A stretch of DNA of 7,162 nt from Candidatus Methanophagales archaeon (GTDB taxonomy: Archaea; Halobacteriota; Syntropharchaeia; Alkanophagales; Methanospirareceae): contig JAGGZZ010000181.1 of NCBI GenBank assembly GCA_021161765.1, forward strand, positions 1 through 7,162. Direction: 5' to 3'. The position numbers and the translations under genes were made by a program. How positions within the stretch are numbered: the first letter of the stretch is position 1; each line of letters begins with the position of its first letter. The notes under the pieces were generated by a model, which had not been told where the DNA came from, searched no databases, and saw nothing but the letters and a program-made list of their open reading frames with translations. Shown here in pieces: positions 1 to 4,942 of the stretch.

Positions 1-170
1 ACCGCCTGGCAGTTAACGCGAGAGGAATACGCTTTATCTCCCGTAGCCTTGTGAATACGGGGTAAATCTCTGATCAGCCGTTTGAATTCCTTGGCATCAG
101 CGCGTTCTGCAGTAGGATTACCCCGAATGGATGGGGTAGCCACAAGGACAATCCGCGATGCAACTTCTTG
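1..170 (-). pseudogene. Truncated DDE transposase remnant (IS4/IS5-like), runs off the window
   Basis: Reading the minus strand from 170 to 1 gives about 56 open codons with the pattern of the middle of a DDE transposase. There is a stretch reading DAKEFKRLIRDLP, then an HKATGDKAYSSRVN segment in which the Asp of GDKAY resembles the second catalytic Asp of IS4/IS5-type enzymes, followed by the usual Tyr and Asn positions. A TGA at 171-173 lies in frame immediately upstream, and only about 30 bases separate it from recJ. The N-terminal part with the first catalytic Asp is therefore missing, and the copy is probably dead. The C-terminal part continues beyond base 1 and cannot be judged. The family level is inferred from motif appearance only. 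Confidence 0.6.
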
Positions 171-199
171 TCAACAGACTTGATTTTTAGACAGTGCCC
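171..199. repeat. Possible insertion-sequence terminal end abutting recJ stop codon
   Basis: On the minus strand the bases directly after the recJ stop begin GGGCACTGTCTAAAAATC, and the transposase remnant follows almost at once. A G-rich start followed by CACTGTC and an A-run looks like an IS terminal inverted repeat. The other end lies outside the window, so neither the matching repeat nor a target-site duplication can be tested. This is an inference from position and appearance. Confidence 0.35.
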
Positions 200-1627
200 T
201 TAACTCCTTCCTTTCTGCTCTCCAATTAATCTGTTCAGGATAATGATGAATTTCTCCTCAGAGCCGCTTGGGATAGACGCCCCTGCGGCAACGAGATGCC
301 CGCCACCAAAACCACCTACTTCTTTCGATGCTTTCTCCATTGCTTTAGCAAGGTCTATTCCATCTTCCTTGCCTTCTGCGATGAGTTTCTTACTACACCG
401 TGCCGATATTTTTGTTTCCGCCCGTGCACCTTTTTCATTTCTTGTTTTCATGTTTAATGCGATTACCGGCTTCGCAGGGTATAAATATTCTGCTACTATC
501 CCATCTAAAATGCCTGTTACTCCTCGCTCCTGCACGTAAAAGTAGAAAATGCCCGGTAACTCTTTTATGATCCCTTCGCCACTTTCTATCCTATTTAATT
601 CAGAAACAAGTTTGCTCTGGAACTGCATATATAGCGAAACGGCTGCTTCTATCATTTCGCCATCACGCAGGCACAGACCTATTCCCACGCCCGCTTTTCC
701 AAACCGACCGCAAGCATCCACCATTCTCATTAAGTCTATTCCCTTTCTCACCACTTCGGCATTTAGAATATACGTGTCTCCTACCAGCGCATCCCGGTTA
801 ATCGCTGCTCCCGCGTTAGACTCGCCGGACAGCGATAACAAAGCAGCAGTCAATCGCCTTTCCTCTTCTTCATCCAAATCGCCGATATTTCTATCTCCTT
901 CAATATCCAGTTTTTTCAAAAACGCATCCACCCACTCAACCTTACCCGCAAGCGGGATATACGGGTCGGTGGAGAAAAGAATCAAATCACGAATTTTCCC
1001 ATCGCCGAGTTTCAACCCCTTTTCGACTGAAATAACACCCTCTTTTATCGCCTCATCCAGAATCGTTTTGTTTGTTCCTGTATCCATCCGCAATTTATCT
1101 CCTAAGGTGCCTGCTACTGCGAGACCCGCGAGGTCTATGTTGCCCCTGCCGTCGCTCGACAAGCGCCTTGCTACGAGATACGAGAGCCCTGCGGCACAAA
1201 TATCACCTTCTATCTCTTTTCCCCCCTCCCCCGTGTGCTCGCCCTCGGGAAGATACGGGTTTATGAGGGCAAAAGAGTCGGGAAGTGAAGAAACGAGCTC
1301 ATTGATCGGGGTTGGAGAAGTCAAGGGTGGCGTATGGTGGTCTATGATTATAACATCCTTCTCGTTGAGATGCGCTGAAATCAAGTCCAACTGCGCAGTG
1401 CCCATGTCGCAAATTATAATAAGCGGGTCTTTTAACCCCTGAATAAAGGAATCCTCTAATTTGCTTACAATCGTCGTATGGAACCGTATTCCTCTTCGAA
1501 GCAAAGCATTACAGATAATCCCTGCCGAGGTTATTCCATCTGCATCGTAATGCGAGACAATCCTTGCGTAATCATGTCTCTTTATCAGTTCCACTGCCTT
1601 TCCCATCGCCTTTTGCACGCTTATCAT
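200..1627 (-). CDS. Archaeal RecJ-like DHH-family nuclease (GAN-type)
   Basis: The protein has 475 residues and is a DHH/DHHA1 phosphoesterase of the archaeal RecJ group. Members are single-stranded DNA or RNA exonucleases; the Thermococcus homologue GAN associates with GINS in the replisome. Visible motifs are SHYDADG (about 25-31), IICDMGT (71-77), the DHH signature IIIDHH (93-98), GTLGDK (173-178) and, in the C-terminal DHHA1 domain, GGFGGGH (438-444). All metal-binding motifs look intact. I chose ATG 1627 because the next residues match the family N-terminus. The open frame extends upstream to an ATG at 1753, but those 42 residues (MWICSNTYLF onward) resemble translated non-coding DNA. 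No Shine-Dalgarno sequence precedes ATG 1627; a weak TATA-like CTATACAAAT lies about 25-35 bases upstream. The gene ends exactly where the IS remnant begins. Whether it acts in replication, repair or RNA decay cannot be told from sequence. Confidence 0.92.
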   Translation of the reverse strand: MISVQKAMGKAVELIKRHDYARIVSHYDADGITSAGIICNALLRRGIRFHTTIVSKLEDSFIQGLKDPLIIICDMGTAQLDLISAHLNEKDVIIIDHHTPPLTSPTPINELVSSLPDSFALINPYLPEGEHTGEGGKEIEGDICAAGLSYLVARRLSSDGRGNIDLAGLAVAGTLGDKLRMDTGTNKTILDEAIKEGVISVEKGLKLGDGKIRDLILFSTDPYIPLAGKVEWVDAFLKKLDIEGDRNIGDLDEEEERRLTAALLSLSGESNAGAAINRDALVGDTYILNAEVVRKGIDLMRMVDACGRFGKAGVGIGLCLRDGEMIEAAVSLYMQFQSKLVSELNRIESGEGIIKELPGIFYFYVQERGVTGILDGIVAEYLYPAKPVIALNMKTRNEKGARAETKISARCSKKLIAEGKEDGIDLAKAMEKASKEVGGFGGGHLVAAGASIPSGSEEKFIIILNRLIGEQKGRS

Positions 1628-1853
1628 GCTACAATAATTAATAGTATGGTCGTATTTGTATAGGTTTGAGGGGTTTGGCTTACGGGATACTCCCCCTTCA
1701 CAACTCACACCTTCGTCGCAGCTAAACAAATACGTATTGCTACATATCCACAAATCAAAAAGTTTTCTTTAATAAATTACTTGTAGTAAACGTGTGAACC
1801 CCGAATCTAACACATCAAACCTGAAAACTGACACCTGATACATATCATATCCA

Positions 1854-1928
1854 GGGCGTGTGGCCTAGTTAGGACATGGCAGCAGCCTCCTAAGCTGCAA
1901 ATCACGGGTTCAAATCCCGTCACGCCCG
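1854..1928 (+). tRNA. tRNA-Arg (anticodon CCT)
   Basis: A complete cloverleaf can be drawn. The acceptor stem is GGGCGTG (1854-1860) with CACGCCC (1921-1927), and G1928 is the discriminator. The D stem has G10-C25, C11-G24 and C12-G23 with a T-T at 13-22. The anticodon stem is GCAGC/GCTGC around loop CTCCTAA, giving anticodon CCT at 1889-1891. The T arm is ACGGG TTCAAAT CCCGT. The 3' CCA is not encoded, so CCA addition is required. There is no intron. The last nine bases overlap the 3' end of the PRC-barrel gene on the opposite strand. I see no clear TATA box upstream. Confidence 0.96.
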
Positions 1929-2177
1929 TTCCCGTATCCCCTCTCTATCTACTATTATGACATCTTTTATCGCTTTAACCGCTTGAAACGGTATAACGAT
2001 ATACTCACCCTCCTCTTTAAACTCGCTCGTATCAAGTTCAGCAGCAGGTTTAACCACAAGTTCACTTAACATGCCTGTCGCTGCGTCTGCTACTACATTA
2101 TGCAGTATCCCTATTTCACCACCATCTAAGTCCATAACCATTTTACCACTCAATTTTTGTGCGGATATTTTTTTCAT
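1920..2177 (-). CDS. Small PRC-barrel domain protein
   Basis: This 85-residue protein is essentially one PRC-barrel domain: an opening MKKISAQKLSGK, the strand-turn MDLDGGEIGILHNVV, then LSELVVKP, and a closing YIVIPFQAVKAIKDVIIVD. There is no signal peptide or membrane segment, so it is probably cytoplasmic. PRC-barrels are beta-barrel protein-interaction modules. In Haloferax, PRC-barrel proteins named CdpB act in cell division with SepF, so a similar scaffold role is possible but not shown here. ATG 2177 follows a purine-rich GGGAAAGGGAA, and TATA-like boxes lie further upstream. The TGA at 1920-1922 falls within the acceptor stem of the convergent tRNA-Arg. A second PRC-barrel gene lies 434 bases away on the same strand. 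Confidence 0.85.
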   Translation of the reverse strand: MKKISAQKLSGKMVMDLDGGEIGILHNVVADAATGMLSELVVKPAAELDTSEFKEEGEYIVIPFQAVKAIKDVIIVDREGIRERA

Positions 2178-2202
2178 TTCCCTTTCCCATTGCTTTACAC
2201 CT

Positions 2203-2225
2203 TCTTTTATATGTTTTTATATATT
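2203..2225 (-). promoter_or_regulatory. TATA-box region for the PRC-barrel gene at 1920-2177
   Basis: On the minus strand this reads as two overlapping TATA-like stretches, AATATATAAAAAC (2213-2225) and CATATAAAAG (2204-2213), about 30-45 bases before ATG 2177. Use of the distal box would leave a short leader carrying the purine-rich GGGAAAGGG. Position and composition fit an archaeal promoter; the transcription start is inferred. Confidence 0.5.
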
Positions 2226-2285
2226 AACTTTCTCTTTATATTGCGAGAGAGCAAATCATAATGCCAAATACAAAAAATATCATTT

Positions 2286-2298
2286 AACTTTATATACA
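2286..2298 (+). promoter_or_regulatory. TATA box for the CAT-anticodon tRNA gene
   Basis: The sequence AACTTTATATACA lies about 40 bases before the first base of the tRNA, with AAC in the place of a BRE. Initiation about 25 bases downstream would leave a 5' leader of around 15 bases for RNase P to remove. It sits in an AT-rich region shared with the divergent PRC-barrel promoter. Confidence 0.5.
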
Positions 2299-2332
2299 GT
2301 TAATAATATAACATGGAGGTTAGATAAGGTCA

Positions 2333-2456
2333 GGGCCCGTAGCTTAGTATGGTTAGAGCGCCCGGCTCATAACAGAGAATCTATGGCGTATCGCCTCCTA
2401 AATACGTTTCTTTGTGGGACACCGGGCGGCCAAGGGTTCAAATCCCTTCGGGCCCA
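2333..2456 (+). tRNA. tRNA with anticodon CAT (Ile2 or elongator Met), intron-containing
   Basis: The exons are 2333-2371 and 2421-2456, giving a 75-base mature tRNA. The acceptor stem is GGGCCCG (2333-2339) with CGGGCCC (2449-2455), and the discriminator is A2456. The anticodon stem is CCCGG (2361-2365) with CCGGG (2422-2426), the anticodon CAT is at 2368-2370, and the T arm is AAGGG TTCAAAT CCCTT. CCA is not encoded. It is not an initiator: the G1-C72 pair and the lack of GGG/CCC at 29-31/39-41 argue against that. The GGGCCCG acceptor and GTAGCTTAG start resemble archaeal isoleucine tRNAs, so I favour tRNA-Ile2, whose C34 would become agmatidine through TiaS. Archaeal elongator Met tRNAs usually start GCC, but Met is not excluded. 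Confidence 0.9.
2372..2420 (+). other. 49-base archaeal tRNA intron at position 37/38 with BHB splice motif
   Basis: A canonical bulge-helix-bulge can be drawn. The central 4-bp helix pairs CTCA (2366-2369) with TGGG (2415-2418), including one T-G wobble. The 5' bulge is TA^A (2370-2372) and the 3' bulge is AC^A (2419-2421). The inner helix pairs CAGAG (2373-2377) with CTTTG (2410-2414). The outer helix is the anticodon stem. Inside the intron, GGCG (2385-2388) and CGCC (2392-2395) form a hairpin with loop TAT. Cutting by the archaeal splicing endonuclease after 2371 and 2420 restores a normal 7-base anticodon loop. Confidence 0.93.
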
Positions 2457-2489
2457 CTATAAACCTTCTTTTAGAAAAACAAAAATCCA

Positions 2490-2604
2490 GTGAAATTGCT
2501 ATATCCTTAAATTTCACCGCAGAGCACACAGAATTAGAGGTTTGGTTTATTAGCGGTTCAGCTCGTTAGCTAAACCGCTATCCTCGGCGCTCTCCGCGGC
2601 GATA
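2490..2604. repeat. Nested palindromic intergenic element with three hairpins
   Basis: Three inverted repeats lie in sequence. GTGAAATT (2490-2497) pairs perfectly with AATTTCAC (2510-2517). A 30-base hairpin at 2551-2580 has TAGCGGTT against AACCGCTA, one C/A mismatch, AGCT against AGCT and a CGTT loop. Around that hairpin, CACCGCAGAGCACACAGA (from 2515) is imperfectly complementary to the GCTCTCCGCGG region (2589-2599). The arrangement resembles a MITE-like or REP-like palindrome. It lies between the 3' ends of the tRNA (plus) and the second PRC-barrel gene (minus), so the central hairpin could act as a terminator in both directions. No transposase is linked to it. Confidence 0.6.
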
Positions 2605-2611
2605 AGTCTCT

Positions 2612-2899
2612 TTACTTTTCTATCTCCTCCTCTTCCCTTTCCTTCTCTTCTTCCGCTGCTCTTCTTCTTGACACATGCTTTATCAGCACGATGTCTCCAA
2701 TTGCCGTTACCCAGCGGTAGGGGATAATCACGCCCTTCTTCTTGCCCACTTTGAAAGCATAGGGATTTATGTTTCGCACCGCAAGCCCCGATATTCTCTT
2801 CTCTTTTATGTCTACACTCACATCCTCTATCTTACCGACATATACACCCCTATCCGTGTATATATCCTGCCCATATAAGGAAGACAATTCTATTTCCAT
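2612..2899 (-). CDS. PRC-barrel domain protein with acidic tail
   Basis: This 95-residue protein matches the archaeal PRC-barrel family: it opens MEIELSSLYGQDIYTDRG, continues YVGKIEDVSVDI and ISGLAV, and closes the barrel with GVIIPYRWVTAIGDIVLI. A charged tail follows, first basic (HVSRRRAAEE) and then Glu/Lys-rich to the end. There is no membrane segment once the right start is used. I chose ATG 2899 because the family N-terminus begins there; an upstream in-frame ATG at 2959 would add residues read from the promoter. A TATA-like stretch about 25-31 bases upstream of ATG 2899 suggests a leaderless mRNA. It is a divergent relative of the 1920-2177 protein. A CdpB-like cell-division scaffold role is possible by family knowledge only. 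Confidence 0.87.
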   Translation of the reverse strand: MEIELSSLYGQDIYTDRGVYVGKIEDVSVDIKEKRISGLAVRNINPYAFKVGKKKGVIIPYRWVTAIGDIVLIKHVSRRRAAEEEKEREEEEIEK

Positions 2900-2920
2900 A
2901 ATTATATTTATAGATGGATG

Positions 2921-2938
2921 GAATATATATAAATATAC
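2921..2938. promoter_or_regulatory. Shared AT-rich divergent promoter between PRC-barrel and M50 genes
   Basis: Only 50 bases separate ATG 2899 (minus) from ATG 2950 (plus). Between them, GAATATATATAAATATAC offers TATA-like sequence in both directions, roughly 20-31 bases from each start codon. That spacing fits leaderless transcripts both ways. It also argues against the upstream in-frame starts at 2914 (plus) and 2959 (minus), which would place the TATA sequence inside coding DNA or leave it downstream of the start. Confidence 0.55.
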
Positions 2939-2949
2939 AACGAGAAACG

Positions 2950-4182
2950 ATGCGAACATCTATACAAGTGGGTAAGCTTATCGGCATACCAATAAGGCTA
3001 CATTTTAGTTTCTTATTTATCTTACCCCTAATCGTACTGATATTTGCGCATGGCTATACATTAAGCATAGAGCCCAAATCACCTATTTTCCCTTTAATTA
3101 CATCGTTGTTTGCAAAGGACCCTACAGAACCCATCCCACTCCCAATGGGCTTAGGCGATATTGAAATGGCTGCTTTCCTCCGCTATTCCTTGTCCCTTAT
3201 CACGTCTTTTATTTTTTTCCTCTCTTTATTACTCCACGAATTGTCCCACTCCTACGTTGCAATGAAATTTGGAACGAAGATACACAGTATTACGCTACAC
3301 CTCTTCGGTGGCCTAGCCATGATGGAGGATATCCCGAAGAGCCCGGAGAAGGAGTGGAGAATAGCAATTGCGGGACCTTTGATGAGCTTTTTCCTCGGTG
3401 GTGTATTCCTTCTTACTTTTTTGGGCATAAGACCATTGAGTTTTGTTATTTACCCGGTTAAGATTTTAGTGTTCATGCTCGGGTTTTGGAACGTCGTATT
3501 AGGCACATTCAACTTATTACCCGCATTTCCAATGGATGGTGGGCGCATTTTAAGGGCTTTACTTGCGAAGCGAATGCCATTTTTAAAAGCAACGAGAAGA
3601 GCAGTGTTGGCAGGAAAGATATTTGCCGTTGCACTGGCAATATCAGGGATTGTTGCTGACCCTTTTATGTTTATTTTAACCGGTGAGAGAGTTGCAAACC
3701 CCTGGATCGTTGGAATTGCTATTCTCCTGTACATACTCGCAACAGAAGAAGAAGCCGCAACCATCACCTTTGCTTCCTTAGAGGGGATAAAAGTGAGGAA
3801 TGTCATGAGAACCGAGCGAACGAGTGTGCTGGAGGATATGCCCGTCATAGAGCTGGCGAACAAGATGCTTGATGACAAAACAGCCGAATATGCGGTGCAG
3901 AATAAAAGCGGGGAATTAAAGGGGTTTGTAACGTTTGACGATATTAAAAAGTTGTCTGACGAGCAACGCTACATCTTAAAAGTTTCTGATATAATGCTCT
4001 CACTTGATCGCGTTAGCGACGTTATATTAGAGGAAAAAGAGGCAATAGAAGCGCTAAAAAGGATGATGCAGCGCAGGAGAAACGTTCTGGCGGTGATAGA
4101 CGCGATGAACGGGGACTTCATAGGGGTCATAACGAGAAGAGACTTAGCGATATATATGGAGATGTCGAAAGCGCGAGTGTGA
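2950..4182 (+). CDS. Site-2-protease-type M50 metallopeptidase with C-terminal CBS pair
   Basis: This 410-residue multipass membrane protein is an intramembrane zinc protease of the S2P/SpoIVFB type with CBS domains. The first hydrophobic segment covers about residues 17-35. The catalytic HELSH (HExxH, 96-100) sits at the end of a hydrophobic helix. The third zinc ligand lies in FNLLPAFPMDGGR, with Asp about 196, matching the NxxPxxPxDG motif. Further hydrophobic stretches are at about 138-190, 224-244 and 253-263. Two CBS repeats cover about 282-342 and 345-403 on the cytoplasmic side; such pairs often bind adenine nucleotides and could gate activity. ATG 2950 is chosen because MRTSIQVGKLIGIPIRLH is the typical family start; the 12 upstream residues are read from the promoter. 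The substrate is unknown and no partner gene is adjacent. Confidence 0.93.
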   Translation: MRTSIQVGKLIGIPIRLHFSFLFILPLIVLIFAHGYTLSIEPKSPIFPLITSLFAKDPTEPIPLPMGLGDIEMAAFLRYSLSLITSFIFFLSLLLHELSHSYVAMKFGTKIHSITLHLFGGLAMMEDIPKSPEKEWRIAIAGPLMSFFLGGVFLLTFLGIRPLSFVIYPVKILVFMLGFWNVVLGTFNLLPAFPMDGGRILRALLAKRMPFLKATRRAVLAGKIFAVALAISGIVADPFMFILTGERVANPWIVGIAILLYILATEEEAATITFASLEGIKVRNVMRTERTSVLEDMPVIELANKMLDDKTAEYAVQNKSGELKGFVTFDDIKKLSDEQRYILKVSDIMLSLDRVSDVILEEKEAIEALKRMMQRRRNVLAVIDAMNGDFIGVITRRDLAIYMEMSKARV

Positions 4183-4211
4183 AAACAATGCAACGTGAAC
4201 CACAAAAATAC

Positions 4212-4227
4212 ACAAATTTTCATTTGT
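4212..4227. repeat. Short hairpin downstream of the M50 gene
   Basis: ACAAAT (4212-4217) and ATTTGT (4222-4227) pair perfectly around a TTTC loop, 30 bases after the M50 stop codon. The stem is AT-rich and weak. It could contribute to 3'-end formation of the M50 transcript, but there is no direct evidence. Confidence 0.3.
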
Positions 4228-4260
4228 CATTGTATATAAAGTATAGCTTCCTTATATTTA

Positions 4261-4392
4261 AGACACAGATTTACACGGATTTACGCAGATTTATTTTAGT
4301 TTAACCGTGTTGGTTCTTATCATTAAGCCCTTTCAGGGCTTGCGGGGACGTGGGCAGAGCCCACGAGTGTTAATCTGCGTTAATCTGTGTCT
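4261..4392. repeat. Palindromic element with long terminal arms and two internal perfect hairpins
   Basis: The outer arms are AGACACAGAT plus two similar 10-base units (4261-4290) and the inverted TTAATCTGCGTTAATCTGTG... (4370-4392). They are complementary except that the left arm carries one extra unit (TTACACGGAT). Inside are two perfect hairpins: AAGCCCT/AGGGCTT with loop TTC (4325-4341) and CGTGGGC/GCCCACG with loop AGA (4349-4365). The whole lies between the convergent M50 and Pop5 genes and ends five bases before the Pop5 stop codon. It looks like a MITE-like or REP/BIME-like mobile palindrome and may serve as a two-way terminator. I see no flanking target duplication. Confidence 0.72.
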
Positions 4393-4397
4393 ATAAT

Positions 4398-4784
4398 CTA
4401 ATTTATTTTCTGTTTTCTTGCTGTCGCCGTCAGGCGAGAAGCTCCTTTTATCGTTCCTGAGATGCCAATTACCCGTATGCCCAGTCGTACCCCACTCGCC
4501 GAATGAATACAGGCTAATGCTGCTCTTACCTCCTCGACTTTATTATGGGCACATCTCAGGATGCCTACACCCCTGCACCTGTCTGTGCCTCCCCCAGCGT
4601 CTTCATTTTTACCATATTCTATCAGCCACATCTTACTTTCACTTGCGCCCGTATCGCCATAGAGCGAGTAAATGGAGTCCTTTATCTCTTTCAACAACGC
4701 TCGTTTATCTATCTCTCGCTCGCTTATCAACTCAAACGCGAGATACCTTCTCCTTTCTCGAAGTGTAGGTGGCAAATAAAGCAT
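4398..4784 (-). CDS. rnp2: RNase P protein component 2 (Pop5 homologue)
   Basis: This 128-residue protein matches archaeal Pop5 (Rnp2), an RNA-binding subunit of RNase P that partners Rpp30 and supports cleavage of tRNA 5' leaders by the catalytic RNA. Family signatures are the N-terminal LPPTLRERRRYLAFELIS, SESKMWLIEYG in the middle, GILRCAHNKVEEVRAAL, and the C-terminal IRVIGISGTIKGA. There is a Gly-rich insertion (KNEDAGGGTDRCRG) before GILRC, which seems longer than usual. I chose ATG 4784, directly before the LPPTLRE block. The open frame continues 64 residues upstream to 4976, but that part is read from an intergenic repeat and overlaps the Rpp30 gene. It lies downstream of the Rpp30 gene on the same strand, probably co-transcribed. 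Confidence 0.92.
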   Translation of the reverse strand: MLYLPPTLRERRRYLAFELISEREIDKRALLKEIKDSIYSLYGDTGASESKMWLIEYGKNEDAGGGTDRCRGVGILRCAHNKVEEVRAALACIHSASGVRLGIRVIGISGTIKGASRLTATARKQKIN

Positions 4785-4942
4785 CAAATCCCAATACATA
4801 CCAATACATACCAATACTACCAAACAAATCCTAAATCCCAATACTACCAATTTTGCACCCACTTTTTGTTTTATTTTCACTTGCTTGGGATTTGGTAGTT
4901 GGGATCTACTTGGGATTTGGTAGTATTTGAAATTGGGATTTT
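4785..4942. repeat. Short direct and inverted repeats between the Rpp30 and Pop5 genes
   Basis: Nearly all of this 158-base gap is made of variants of one motif. CCAATACATA occurs twice in tandem (4791-4810) and is followed by CCAATACTAC. AAATCCCAATACTACCAA (4833-4850) appears inverted and interrupted at 4917-4941. TTGGGATTTGGTAGT occurs as a direct repeat at 4885-4899 and 4910-4924. The Pop5-proximal copies face the Rpp30-proximal copies, so a long imperfect stem-loop can form, with a T-rich loop region around 4850-4880. It resembles a repeat expansion or a palindromic insertion, not a coding region. Confidence 0.65.

Noticed and set aside
121..139. ACCCC/GGGGT inverted repeat as a terminator or operator
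   Set aside because: It lies inside the transposase-like frame, has a 5-base stem and is probably a chance feature of that coding remnant.
549..1442. 297-codon open frame on the plus strand
   Set aside because: It lies antisense to recJ, is rich in Ser/Pro/Ile as expected of a shadow frame, and shows no recognisable domain.
1628..1753. N-terminal extension of the RecJ frame to an ATG at 1753
   Set aside because: The 42 extra residues lack family similarity and the conserved N-terminus begins at ATG 1627; the region looks like promoter and intergenic DNA.
2333..2456. Initiator methionine tRNA
   Set aside because: The acceptor begins G1-C72, and the anticodon stem lacks the three consecutive G-C pairs next to the loop that mark initiators.
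2071..2493. 140-codon open frame on the plus strand across the spliced tRNA
   Set aside because: It reads through the complete tRNA gene and the divergent promoter region, so it cannot be a real protein.
4785..4942. CRISPR array between the Rpp30 and Pop5 genes
   Set aside because: The repeats are too short and variable, spacers are not of uniform length, copies occur in both orientations, and no cas gene is present.
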